Source: Hyphomicrobiales bacterium (GTDB lineage Bacteria > Pseudomonadota > Alphaproteobacteria > Rhizobiales > Aestuariivirgaceae). Taken from it: 64,000 nt of DNA. A program made the position numbers and the translations under genes. Under the pieces are notes generated by a model that worked only from the letters and a program-made list of their open reading frames with translations, was not told the origin of the DNA and made no database searches. Location: assembly GCA_025363755.1 (NCBI GenBank), contig JANYLQ010000029.1, forward strand, positions 62,001-126,000. The letters are read 5' to 3'. Position 1 is the stretch's first letter; each line of letters opens with the position of its first letter. This document shows positions 15,912 to 24,767 of this stretch, piece after piece.

Positions 15912-17409
15912 TGGCAAAAGCCTCGGCCGGAGGGACGACCAGATCCAATACACGCGCTGTGGATAGAACCCCCGGAACACCAGCACCTGGATGCGTGCTA
16001 GCGCCAACCAAAAAGAGATTCTCAACTTCTTCACTTCTATTGTGCGGACGAAACCACGCACTTTGCGTCAACACAGGTTCAAGACCGAACGCTGCACCTT
16101 TGTAAGATAGCAGATCATGTTCAAAGTTCAACGGAGTCATAACGCGCTGGGTCAGAATATGTTTTTCAAAACCAGGCATTATGGTTTCGTCCAAGCGCTT
16201 GGCAATACGCTGACGGTAAGGTTCGGCCATGTTCGTCCAATCTATGCCAGAGTCTTGATTGGGAACTGGCGACAATACGTAAAAACAATCGCAACCCGCT
16301 GGAGCCAACGTGACATCACTGGCCGTCGGCCGGTGCAGATAGAGGCTCATATCTTCTGCCAAACTTTTGTTTTCAAAAATATCATCAATAAGGCCTCGGT
16401 AACGCGGGCCCATCAGAATTGCGTGGTGCGGCACTGTTTCAAATTTTTTGTCCGTGCCAAAATACCAGACGAACAATGACATTGAATGTCTGGCACGCGC
16501 CAGTTTGCGTTTGGTCCAACGCTTTTGAGCACCCCCTGCAATGAGATTTGTATAGGTGTGCGCAGCGCAGGCATTGGATACTACAATATCACTTTTTATA
16601 ATCTCACCGGAAGCAAGCCTCGCACCAGTCGCGCGCCCTTGTGATGTAGTGATTTCTGCAACATCAGAATTGCACAACACACTGCCGCCTTGGCTTTCAA
16701 TCAGCTTCACCATTGATTGAACAATTGCCCCGGTTCCACCTATGGCACAATGCACCCCAAACTGGCGCTCCAAGTAGGCAATCATGCTGTAAACGCAGGT
16801 GGCCCTAAATGGATTGCCGCCCACAAACAGAGGATGGAAACTCAATGCCATGCGCAGTTTGGGATGGCGCACATGAGAAGCGACATGAGCATGCACTGAT
16901 TTCCAAGCTTTGAGTTTCAAGAGATCCGGCACAATCGCGGCCATACTGCCAATCGATTGAAATGGAATATGCCCCAATTGCTCAAAGCCTATTTTATAAA
17001 TTGCCTCGCTTTCATGCATGAAATTTTCATAGCCCGCAACATCAGTTGGTGAAATGCGGGCCACTTCTTGGCGCATCAAGGTTGGGTCAATACGGTTGGT
17101 AAATGTATCGCCATCATCAAAACGAATAACATAAAACGGATCGAGAGCTTTTAGTTTCACATCGTCGCTAAAATTGCGACCTGCAAACTGCCACAACTCC
17201 TCCAAAACGAAGGGTGCTGTTATAATTGTCGGGCCAGCATCAAAAGTAAAACCATCCTGTGTGAAAACTGTAGCCCGCCCACCAGGTACTGCGAGGCGGT
17301 CCAAGACCGTTACGCGGTAACCGCGTGCACCAAGCCTTATCGCCGCAGCCAACCCGCCAAGGCCAGCACCAACAATTATCGCATGCGGGATGGTGTTTAC
17401 TGTCAACAT
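15898..17409 (-). CDS. crtI: Phytoene desaturase
   Basis: 503 residues. It has the N-terminal FAD motif IIVGAGLGGLAAAIRLGARG, PGGRATVFTQDGFTFDAGPT and C-terminal LFLVGASTHPGAGVPGVLST. Adjacent to and overlapping crtB, as usual. It converts phytoene to neurosporene or lycopene; the number of steps cannot be read from sequence, but without crtA in view a four-step enzyme leading to spirilloxanthin is likely. The start ATG at 17409 lacks a ribosome site and lies inside a PpsR-type palindrome, so either the transcript is leaderless or expression comes from the upstream operon. Confidence 0.94.
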   Translation of the reverse strand: MLTVNTIPHAIIVGAGLGGLAAAIRLGARGYRVTVLDRLAVPGGRATVFTQDGFTFDAGPTIITAPFVLEELWQFAGRNFSDDVKLKALDPFYVIRFDDGDTFTNRIDPTLMRQEVARISPTDVAGYENFMHESEAIYKIGFEQLGHIPFQSIGSMAAIVPDLLKLKAWKSVHAHVASHVRHPKLRMALSFHPLFVGGNPFRATCVYSMIAYLERQFGVHCAIGGTGAIVQSMVKLIESQGGSVLCNSDVAEITTSQGRATGARLASGEIIKSDIVVSNACAAHTYTNLIAGGAQKRWTKRKLARARHSMSLFVWYFGTDKKFETVPHHAILMGPRYRGLIDDIFENKSLAEDMSLYLHRPTASDVTLAPAGCDCFYVLSPVPNQDSGIDWTNMAEPYRQRIAKRLDETIMPGFEKHILTQRVMTPLNFEHDLLSYKGAAFGLEPVLTQSAWFRPHNRSEEVENLFLVGASTHPGAGVPGVLSTARVLDLVVPPAEAFANANS

Positions 17410-17418
17410 TGAATGACA
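17401..17418 (-). promoter_or_regulatory. PpsR/CrtJ-type box across the crtI start codon
   Basis: TGTCAACATTGAATGACA fits TGT-N12-ACA with TGTCA/TGACA arms. The crtI ATG (17407-17409) is inside it. Only 48 bases separate crtI from the upstream DUF3422 gene, so any crtI promoter must be within or just beside the box. Confidence 0.65.
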
Positions 17419-17457
17419 GTAAAGACTGCAATTTCAATTGACGCAAGAGCTGCCATC

Positions 17458-18744
17458 TTACTCATTCAGAGATTTGTGAATCCGGCGTAAGCCAAAGCCA
17501 ACGACAGCGAGGGCAACTGGAATTGCCGATGCGGCAATGAATTCTGGAGACAGTTCTGAGCTTTTAGGCACGAAGCCTTTTGCAGCATAATAAACCAAAC
17601 CGACGATGTAATAGGTAATGGCCGCAACAGAAAGCCCTTCCACCGTTTGCTGGAGGCGCAATTGCAAGTTAGAGCGGTGATCCATGGATTTCAGAATGAA
17701 TTGGTTCTGTTTTTCGCGCGAAACACTGACGCGTGTTGATAGCAATACTGTAGCACGCGCAATACGCTCTGAGAGTGCGCTCTGCCGAGCTGAAACCGAA
17801 CGGCAAGTCGCAATCGCCGGCAAGAAACGGCGATCATTGAATTCACGAAAGGTTTGAAAACCTTCAATGCGCTCCTCACGAAGCTCTTCAATGCGCTGTT
17901 GCACTAAATCATAATAAGCGTTTGCAGCAGAAAACCGATAATGATTATCTGTGTATTGACGTTCAACTGAAGCTTCAAGCTTGGTCAAGCGATCCAGTAA
18001 CAAAGGCTCTTCCGTTTCACCAGCTGTTTGCATCGCGTTCAAAATTTCAGACAATTCAACCTCTGCCGTCGTGAGCAGAGGGGTAAGCTTTCGCGCGACT
18101 GGCAAAGCCAGCAAGGCCATCATCCGGTAGGTGTCAATTTCGAATAATCGTTGCACAAGCCGCCCCGCCTGGCGCGAAGTCATGCGGTGGTCGCATAATA
18201 GCAATCGACCAAAGCCATCAGCATGGATGCGGAAATCTGTGTAGGCGCGACCCGTACTTCCCGAAATCATTGATCCGATAATCGGGTTTCCGTTGAAATA
18301 TGTTTCAGATGTTTTAACCGGATCGGGCGCCTTCACCCCACGCACAACATTGGCATGAATGGCGGCTATCGTTTGGCCTTTTAGTTGACGGAGCCAGTCT
18401 TGCGGCACAAGTGATATTGCAGGTTCGGAAAAAGGCTTTTTTTCTGCGCCCTGAACATAAAATGTATAACGGCAAAACTCTGTATGTTTTTCCCACTTGA
18501 TACGAAGAGCGCCTATCGTGGCACTAAAATGACTGGCATCGGCAGCAGGTTTGGGTTCACCTGAACCCTCAATAAGCTTTGTCAGCATCTCCAAGTCATC
18601 AGCTTTACTGCCTGATCCCAACACGACTAAGTATGATAACCGGACCGGCGCTTCCAGACTGTCTGACGGACGCGCATGAACTTCATCGTTCAATGCACGG
18701 CGTTGCGGATGGTCGGGGGGTAATGCAAGTGTTGAAGCTATCAT
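17458..18744 (-). CDS. DUF3422 family membrane-anchored protein
   Basis: 428 residues. N-terminal HPQRRALNDEVHARP is the DUF3422 hallmark. A long soluble part follows, with helical segments rich in Arg/Glu around residues 250-370 (for example RIEELREERIEGFQTF and SALSERIARATVLLST), then two predicted membrane helices near residues 375-395 and 402-420 and a short basic end. This layout, a long helix leading to two C-terminal membrane helices, resembles CorA-type proteins, but no GMN motif is visible. Function unknown. The ATG overlaps the bchO stop as ATGA, so it is coupled to the magnesium-chelatase genes. Homologues recur in aerobic phototroph clusters from memory; not checked here. Confidence 0.85.
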   Translation of the reverse strand: MIASTLALPPDHPQRRALNDEVHARPSDSLEAPVRLSYLVVLGSGSKADDLEMLTKLIEGSGEPKPAADASHFSATIGALRIKWEKHTEFCRYTFYVQGAEKKPFSEPAISLVPQDWLRQLKGQTIAAIHANVVRGVKAPDPVKTSETYFNGNPIIGSMISGSTGRAYTDFRIHADGFGRLLLCDHRMTSRQAGRLVQRLFEIDTYRMMALLALPVARKLTPLLTTAEVELSEILNAMQTAGETEEPLLLDRLTKLEASVERQYTDNHYRFSAANAYYDLVQQRIEELREERIEGFQTFREFNDRRFLPAIATCRSVSARQSALSERIARATVLLSTRVSVSREKQNQFILKSMDHRSNLQLRLQQTVEGLSVAAITYYIVGLVYYAAKGFVPKSSELSPEFIAASAIPVALAVVGFGLRRIHKSLNE

Positions 18745-19562
18745 TTATATGTGCCTTTAATAATTTCTGCCGCCAAAGTTGGGTTTTCTTCGTGCAACAA
18801 ATGTCCTAGACCTTTTATGTGCACAGATTTTGCGTTTCGGCAACGGGCTGTTGCACGATCAGCAGTATCAGGTGGCACTGCTTTGTCACCATCACCTGCC
18901 ACGAAAACACAATTTTGGGTCATGCGCACAAAATTGTCATCCATCCCGCGCAAATCCCACGAGGCCATCATGCCAAGAGCTGCCGCAATGTGAGCAGGCT
19001 GTTTGAAGAGACTGAAATAATAATCGACTCCCTCTGGGTTTATGGTTGATCCTGTATCTTGCAAAAGTTTTTCCACTTTTGTGCGAGATGCAAAACCAGA
19101 CAGAATCCGCGGCACTAAGGGATTAAACGCAGCGAGTTTGGCAATGGGCGAAAACAAGCCGGCCGCCGCACCCCCATAAGGATAAAACGCGCCATTGAAT
19201 GAAATGTAAGTTTGCGGCAAAATCCATTTGCGAGCGCAAGCCATGGCCAAGATAGCCGCTCCTGCTGAATGACCGACTACGGTGTTGGGTTGGAGCTTCA
19301 TCTCTTTCATGACAGCAGCAACCCCTGTGGCCATGCCCTGTAACGTATATTGAGTGGCGTTACCGGACTGAGTTTGGCCATGGCCCGGCAAATCCAAAGC
19401 GACAACATGATATTGATCAGCCAAGAGCGGCATCACATCGCGCCAGGAATGCACTGAGGCTGCTGTGCCATGGATGAGCAAAATTGTTTCACCCTGCCCC
19501 ATCTCTGCAACAAACCAGCTGAGGCCTTCGGCATTAATATGTTTGCGGGATGGCATAATCAT
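18741..19562 (-). CDS. bchO: Magnesium chelatase-associated alpha/beta hydrolase BchO
   Basis: 273 residues, alpha/beta hydrolase fold: LIHGTAASVHSWRDVMPLL (oxyanion region), VVALDLPGHGQTQSG, nucleophile elbow VVGHSAGAA, and the C-terminal catalytic His in IKGLGHLLHEENP. BchO accompanies bchI and bchD in purple bacteria; its exact role in magnesium chelation is unsettled. Starts at the ATG overlapping the bchD stop and ends overlapping the DUF3422 gene. Confidence 0.93.
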   Translation of the reverse strand: MIMPSRKHINAEGLSWFVAEMGQGETILLIHGTAASVHSWRDVMPLLADQYHVVALDLPGHGQTQSGNATQYTLQGMATGVAAVMKEMKLQPNTVVGHSAGAAILAMACARKWILPQTYISFNGAFYPYGGAAAGLFSPIAKLAAFNPLVPRILSGFASRTKVEKLLQDTGSTINPEGVDYYFSLFKQPAHIAAALGMMASWDLRGMDDNFVRMTQNCVFVAGDGDKAVPPDTADRATARCRNAKSVHIKGLGHLLHEENPTLAAEIIKGTYK

Positions 19563-21223
19563 ACGGAAGCGCTTTTGAGTGCTATGCTTACAGGCCGTGC
19601 AATATCGGAGGCGCTGGCACGCGGCATCGGCAGATAAGTGGCTTGCATATTGATCGCTAAAGCTCTGGCAGATTTCTGCGGTTCAGAAGATACATCGATC
19701 ACCAGTGAATCAAAGCCTTCAGCCGCAAACAGTTTTGCTGCAAATTGCGTTTCTTCCAACGCCGTTACTTTATTGCCCAAGCCAGCGCGAGTGATATTGG
19801 CTTTTCCATCTGTTAGCACAATGACAATCGGGTTACCGCCTGCACGCCGCACCTGCATGGCTATTATGAAAGCTTCATCTAAGCCAGATGCTAAAGGCGT
19901 TCCACCGCCGCCGGGCAAGCCAGCCAGGGCGCGTTTGGCACGCTCTAATGACCGCGTTGGCGGCAACAACAACTCAGCTTTTTTGCCTCGAAACGCCACC
20001 AATGCCACGCGATCGCGCCGAACATAGCATTCAGCCAATATCGTTTCGACCGCGCCTTTAGCTTCGGCCAAACGCTGAAAAGCTGTAGAGCCTGAGGCAT
20101 CTACCGCAAAAATTGCAGTGGCCTCGTTGCGTTGTTTGATGCGCGACACACGAAAATCATCGCGGGTCACCACCATGCGGTCTGCACCAGCGAACTTGCG
20201 GCGCAAGGGTTGCCACGGTGCGGCATTGCGCAATGTAGCGAGAATATCGAGGCGCTGACCTGCCAAAGACGAAGCGCGTTTATGGCCAATACGCCTGCCT
20301 CTCTGTCCGCCTGATTTCCGTGGGCTGGATCCTTTAACATTGCGCCCCGCTCCGCGCTTGCCCAAACCGTCGGCAGCCAAGTTCAACAAATTAGATGGCA
20401 ATGCTGCTTTGATAGCCTCGAGGATCACTTCAGCATCGCCCGGATTTTGTTCGGCGTTATTCTCCGCTTCGCCAGAGTCAGGCGATTGAGGTGGTGGGGC
20501 TGGCGGTTGTTGTTGATCATCTTGTTGTTCTTCAGGTGGCACATTTTTTGCGCGGTGCGCCAACACCAATCGTGCAGCCATAGCAACACAGCTTTCGTCG
20601 ACATCTTGTTCTTTCAAGGCTGCGAGTGCGCGTGCTGCAGCCACCGCCTGCAACACAAAGCGAGGTGAGCTGATGCCAATCGCCACTGCAGCGCTGCATA
20701 GATCCCCTACCCATTTCGGATCAATTGGAGTTCTTTCAATCCGATTTTTTGCACACTTAATGTCAGAACTGGTCCAACGTAATTCTGCAGGCTCATCGAC
20801 CACAAAGGGCAAGCGCGCTTCAAGTTTTTCAGCCAGGAACGCATCCGGGTCATATGGATCCATGACAGCAATCAGTAAGAGTTGATTTTGGTCGAGCGCT
20901 TTCGCAAGGAGTGACGAGCAGGCAACATCCAATTTTTCAGCACGGCGCACCATTAGCCGCGGGTGAGTGGTGAGAAGCCCTTCGGTATGAATAGGTTTTC
21001 CAAGGGCCAGAGTTGCAGCAAGATCAATAGAACCCGCCAAAGCATCTGCCGACATCGTGGATGAAACTATTCTTAATGCGCCATTGGGTTCGGCCGCCTT
21101 GCCAAAGGCCACGTTAAAATCGTCTGCCACCTCAGTGGTTACTAAGGCTCCGCCAAGTTCTGGGCCACCAAGCGCTAATAGCCCGACGATCCACGTGGCG
21201 TCATTGATTTCTTCCTGGTTCAC
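19559..21223 (-). CDS. bchD: Magnesium chelatase subunit D
   Basis: 554 residues. N-terminal degenerate AAA-like domain, a central acidic and proline-rich linker around residues 232-272 (PPEEQQDDQQQPPAPPPQSP), and a C-terminal von Willebrand A domain with the MIDAS motif AVDASGSTAFQRLAEAKGA. BchD forms the hexameric motor platform with BchI and inserts magnesium into protoporphyrin IX together with BchH. Starts at ATGA overlapping bchI. Length normal for alphaproteobacteria. Confidence 0.95.
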   Translation of the reverse strand: MNQEEINDATWIVGLLALGGPELGGALVTTEVADDFNVAFGKAAEPNGALRIVSSTMSADALAGSIDLAATLALGKPIHTEGLLTTHPRLMVRRAEKLDVACSSLLAKALDQNQLLLIAVMDPYDPDAFLAEKLEARLPFVVDEPAELRWTSSDIKCAKNRIERTPIDPKWVGDLCSAAVAIGISSPRFVLQAVAAARALAALKEQDVDESCVAMAARLVLAHRAKNVPPEEQQDDQQQPPAPPPQSPDSGEAENNAEQNPGDAEVILEAIKAALPSNLLNLAADGLGKRGAGRNVKGSSPRKSGGQRGRRIGHKRASSLAGQRLDILATLRNAAPWQPLRRKFAGADRMVVTRDDFRVSRIKQRNEATAIFAVDASGSTAFQRLAEAKGAVETILAECYVRRDRVALVAFRGKKAELLLPPTRSLERAKRALAGLPGGGGTPLASGLDEAFIIAMQVRRAGGNPIVIVLTDGKANITRAGLGNKVTALEETQFAAKLFAAEGFDSLVIDVSSEPQKSARALAINMQATYLPMPRASASDIARPVSIALKSASV

Positions 21224-22278
21224 AGTCCCAAAACATCCACAATAGCGCGTTCAATACGAGCCGCTGATCCTGCCTCCTCAAGTGGGTTACGACGAAGCCT
21301 GTGACGCAGTGATGGCAGCGCCATGCGCTTGATATGTGAGAGTGTAACAGCCTTTTGTTTTTCAAAAGCTGCCAAGGCCCGCGCTGCACGAATGATCGTA
21401 AGCTGTCCGCGCAAGCCATCCGTTTTGAGCGCAATACAAAGTGTGGCAGCCGCTTCTTGCACAGCATCGGGCACCACAACATCTTTTAATTTCTTACGTC
21501 CCGCTTCAATGCGCGCTCGCAATTTCTGTTCTTCGTCCTGCCACTGCTCAAGAAAGTGCGCTGAATCACGCTCATAGGCATCACGGCGCTTCACGATCTC
21601 CACCCAACTTGCGACGTCCTGAGGTGTTTTAACTTCAACCGACAAGCCAAAGCGATCAAGCAACTGCGGGCGCAATTCGCCCTCCTCAGGATTACCGCTG
21701 CCAATCAATACAAAACGCGCAGGGTGGCGCACACTCAAGCCTTCGCGCTCAAATAGATTTTCTCCAGATGCCGCCACATCAAGCAGCAAATCCACCAGAT
21801 GATCTTCAAGTAGATTTACCTCATCGATGTAAAGGTAACCACGATTAGCCTTAGCGAGCAGACCTGGCTCGAAAACTTTTTCACCCCGAGACAAGGCCCT
21901 TTCCAGATCAAGTGCACCTGCCACCCGGTCTTCGGTGGCGCCGAGCGGCAGATCAACAACCGGTACTTGAATGGTTTCTGCGATAAGCTTGTTTGCTATG
22001 CGGCACTGATCACAGGCCGATTCTGGCAGAGCCGGATCACAATGGTAGGGGCAGCCCTTAACTGCTTTGATAGGGGGCAGCAAAGCCGCAAAGGCCCGCA
22101 CCGTGGTCGATTTTCCGGTGCCACGATCACCCATGGCAAGCAGCCCCCCAATAAGAGGATCAACTGCTGTCAAGATGAGGCAGGTTTTCAGCTCCTGCTG
22201 GCCTTCGATAGCTGAAAATGGGAAGACTGGCCTTTTAACTGCGCCCTTAGCAGGCTCTTTATTATTAGGTTTTGTCAT
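21220..22278 (-). CDS. bchI: Magnesium chelatase ATPase subunit I
   Basis: 352 residues, AAA+ ATPase. Walker A in AMGDRGTGKSTTVRA, Walker B in GYLYIDEVNLLEDHLVD, and sensor region LIGSGNPEEGELRPQLLDRFGLSV, split here as LIGSGNPEEGEL and PQLLDRFGLSV. The ATG at 22278 (MTKPNNKEP) is preferred; an upstream GTG at 22353 would translate through the PpsR-type operator. First gene of the bchI-bchD-bchO-DUF3422-crtI-crtB-microprotein operon. Confidence 0.95.
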   Translation of the reverse strand: MTKPNNKEPAKGAVKRPVFPFSAIEGQQELKTCLILTAVDPLIGGLLAMGDRGTGKSTTVRAFAALLPPIKAVKGCPYHCDPALPESACDQCRIANKLIAETIQVPVVDLPLGATEDRVAGALDLERALSRGEKVFEPGLLAKANRGYLYIDEVNLLEDHLVDLLLDVAASGENLFEREGLSVRHPARFVLIGSGNPEEGELRPQLLDRFGLSVEVKTPQDVASWVEIVKRRDAYERDSAHFLEQWQDEEQKLRARIEAGRKKLKDVVVPDAVQEAAATLCIALKTDGLRGQLTIIRAARALAAFEKQKAVTLSHIKRMALPSLRHRLRRNPLEEAGSAARIERAIVDVLGL

Positions 22279-22334
22279 CAAAAAAAAGTCTCGATCTAAA
22301 TGCTCATCCGTTAATCTGCCATGAGCTAGGCTTG

Positions 22335-22352
22335 TGTCAACAAAAATTGACA
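22335..22352 (-). promoter_or_regulatory. PpsR/CrtJ box upstream of bchI
   Basis: TGTCAACAAAAATTGACA is a strong TGT-N12-ACA palindrome with TGTCAA/TTGACA arms, 56 bases before the bchI ATG. On the minus strand the proximal arm reads TTGACA, a -35-like hexamer, consistent with repressor-promoter overlap. Confidence 0.8.
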
Positions 22353-22442
22353 CATTGATGAAGCTGACCGAATACGAAAGTTTTTAGCCGGACTACTGGA
22401 GCGGTAAACACATAACCTCGTTAAGGCAGCGGCGGCCTTACA

Positions 22443-22985
22443 TCAAAACGCTTTAAATGCAGCAATTGTCTGATTTGCAACTTCATTCAAATGCTGCAGG
22501 TGAGATGCAAGCACCTCTTCTTCCATTTCTCCACAACCGAATTCGATGGCCTCTGCCTGCCTGTGCAATTGTTGAGCTCCCACGGTAGCGCAGATGCCTG
22601 AAAGTGCGTGTGTTGCTTTGCGTACACCTTACAAGTCTCGCTGCGAAAACGCCCTGTGGGCCATCGGGCAGCGCAGTTCGACTTCAGCAATGAACTGCCG
22701 CAGTACAATTGGTAAAATATCTGCGCCCAACTCTTCGGCCAATTTTTCAAGTTCAGAGTTTTCGATCAATGGTAATTTGATTGGGATAAAGCCTGTGGAA
22801 GTGTCCTGAATCTTTGAATCAAATATTTCAATATCAACCAAAGCGGCTAGAATATCAGATTTACGAATTGGCTTGGAAAGGTATCTAGACATGCCAGCGT
22901 CCAGGAACCGCTCACGGTCACCGACGACAGCATTATTGCTCTCTCGTCGTTGCTTGCAAGCTATCTCAAAGACACGAGCGGTAAT
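22443..22985 (-). pseudogene. Remnant of a receiver-Hpt phosphorelay protein with an in-frame stop
   Basis: Reading the minus strand, a degraded receiver C-terminus (GDRERFLDAGMSRYLSKPIR, then KSDILAAL) is followed by a linker and the first half of a histidine phosphotransfer domain (LEKLAEELGADILPIVLRQF). A TAA at 22629-22631 interrupts the frame; the same frame then continues without further stops to 22443 with THALSGICATVGAQQLHRQA, the expected Hpt segment whose His would accept phosphate. The receiver N-terminus and any kinase part are missing; a further stop occurs just upstream. This looks like the tail of a hybrid histidine kinase in decay. The 842 bases between bchI and the kinase gene hold this and the bchI operator; otherwise nothing recognised. 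Confidence 0.7.
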
Positions 22986-23120
22986 AGTTCATCGAACTCT
23001 TTCAAAAAGCAAAGCAAAGATGAAAACATAGATATCAAAAGAACTGGAACATAAGCAAATCTAATACTCGCAGCGATCTCTATTGCACCTAGGGTTTTAT
23101 AACACGAGTTTGTCTAAATT

Positions 23121-24740
23121 CTATTTTCCCAAATGTTCAAACAACCGCGCCACTGCCTCTGCGCCAGGATCAATATGTCCATCGAGTTGTTGCGCGTTAA
23201 TATATGAAGCACGTCCTGCATTGGCTTTCAGCATTTTTGCTGTGAGCTTTGCTCCGGTTCGTGCCGCTTTGGCCGCAGCCTCAACACCGTGATCAAGTTC
23301 ATTCAATGCGGGGAGTAGCGCATCAATCATTGTCCGGTCGCCAAGCTTAGCGCCGCCGATCTCTTGCATGCGAGCGAGACCAGCTTTGAGAGATTCTGTC
23401 ATCGACAGTCCGCTCGAAGCGGCATCGCCCGCTGCTGCAAAAAATATAGCCAGCAACACGCCCGATGATCCACCCATCGTTTGACTCAATTCTTGGCCGA
23501 TGGCGCGGTATAATTGTGTGTGGTCGGCAAGGGGTAGGCTATCCATACTGGCAATCAGCGCACGCGCCGCACCTGCAAGAGTCGAACCTGTGTCGCCGTC
23601 ACCTGATTTAGCATCCAATGCATTGAGATCAGCTTCCGATTGAATTAGGACTTCACAGCACTTGGTTACGAATGCGCAGGTTTCTTTATGTTTCGAAGAT
23701 AAGGGTTTGATCGGCTTCAAGCCATCCGGAAGATTGATAATTTTTATTAAAGATAATTGGTTGATCCCCGGCCAAGAAGATAATGATGTTTGCGCTTTGA
23801 GCAGGTCTAACTCGCTGGCGTTTGCAGGGAAAACAGAAAGCGAAAAACCATGCATATCGAGCGACGTCATCATTGCCGCAGGTCCAATAACCCACTTCAA
23901 GTTTTGTGCAATCGATGAGTTCGCCAATTCTTTTGCGAGGATGCTCATTTCAAGAACAGATGTCGCGCCAAGATTGTTTAAGAGGGCAACGTAGGGCTGG
24001 TCTTGCATAGCAGCGGATAATTTTTTGGTCACAGCTTCCATGGCCGCTTTTGCACCACTAAAATTTATTTGTTCGACGCCAGCTTCACCATGAATGCCTA
24101 GCCCTAATTCGGCTTTGCCTTTTGGAATGCGGTCTTCTTTTGGGGATCCAGGAACCGTGCAAGTGTCCAGTGACATTCCAATCGTAAGCGTCGATGATAT
24201 GATATGCGCAACTACTTTTGTGATCTCTTGGAGAGATGCGCCTTGATCTGCTAATGCACCCGCAATCTTATGAACAAACAATGTTCCGGCAACGCCGCGC
24301 GCACGAGGCAGTTCGGGCAACGCGATGTCATCATCGACAACTACCATGTTTACATCAAGACCAAAGGCGCGGGCGCGTTCTGCTGCCAAACCAAAATTCA
24401 ATCGGTCACCAGTGTAATTTTTGACAATCAGCAAACAACCCGCCTGGCCTGTTACGGCAAGTATTCCTGCCAGTACAGCATCAACCGAAGGGGACGCAAA
24501 CACATCACCGCATACTGCGGCGGTCAGCATGCCCTGCCCTACAAAACCTGCATGGGCGGGTTCATGCCCAGAACCGCCGCCCGACACCAAAGCGACTTTT
24601 GATTTGTCCCAGTCATTGCGCAACACAACACGGATGTGCGGATAGCCATCCAGCCGCGCCAGTTTGCCGCCCGAGGACGCAATGAGGCCGTCAATTGCAT
24701 CTGTAACGATGTCTTCTTTTTTATTTACGAATTGCGTCAT
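23121..24740 (-). CDS. Fused dihydroxyacetone kinase (DhaK-DhaL type)
   Basis: 539 residues. N-terminal DhaK domain with VSGGGSGHEPAHAGFVG and the substrate-binding His in GLGIHGEAGVEQ; C-terminal DhaL ATP domain with SGDGDTGSTLA and MGGSSGVLLAIF. ATP-dependent single-chain kinases of this type phosphorylate dihydroxyacetone, glyceraldehyde or, in some Rhizobiales relatives, erythrulose. The substrate here is not certain. It is the last gene of an ABC importer operon, 27 bases after the second ATPase gene, so it probably acts on the imported compound or a product of it. Confidence 0.93.
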   Translation of the reverse strand: MTQFVNKKEDIVTDAIDGLIASSGGKLARLDGYPHIRVVLRNDWDKSKVALVSGGGSGHEPAHAGFVGQGMLTAAVCGDVFASPSVDAVLAGILAVTGQAGCLLIVKNYTGDRLNFGLAAERARAFGLDVNMVVVDDDIALPELPRARGVAGTLFVHKIAGALADQGASLQEITKVVAHIISSTLTIGMSLDTCTVPGSPKEDRIPKGKAELGLGIHGEAGVEQINFSGAKAAMEAVTKKLSAAMQDQPYVALLNNLGATSVLEMSILAKELANSSIAQNLKWVIGPAAMMTSLDMHGFSLSVFPANASELDLLKAQTSLSSWPGINQLSLIKIINLPDGLKPIKPLSSKHKETCAFVTKCCEVLIQSEADLNALDAKSGDGDTGSTLAGAARALIASMDSLPLADHTQLYRAIGQELSQTMGGSSGVLLAIFFAAAGDAASSGLSMTESLKAGLARMQEIGGAKLGDRTMIDALLPALNELDHGVEAAAKAARTGAKLTAKMLKANAGRASYINAQQLDGHIDPGAEAVARLFEHLGK

Positions 24741-24767
24741 CGGAATCCCCTTTAGATCTATGCTTAT

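Noticed and set aside
15578-16105. Plus-strand open frame of about 175 residues opposite crtB and crtI
   Set aside because: It is antisense to two well-supported overlapping genes, is rich in Gln/Arg typical of frame shadows, and has no ribosome site or family motif.
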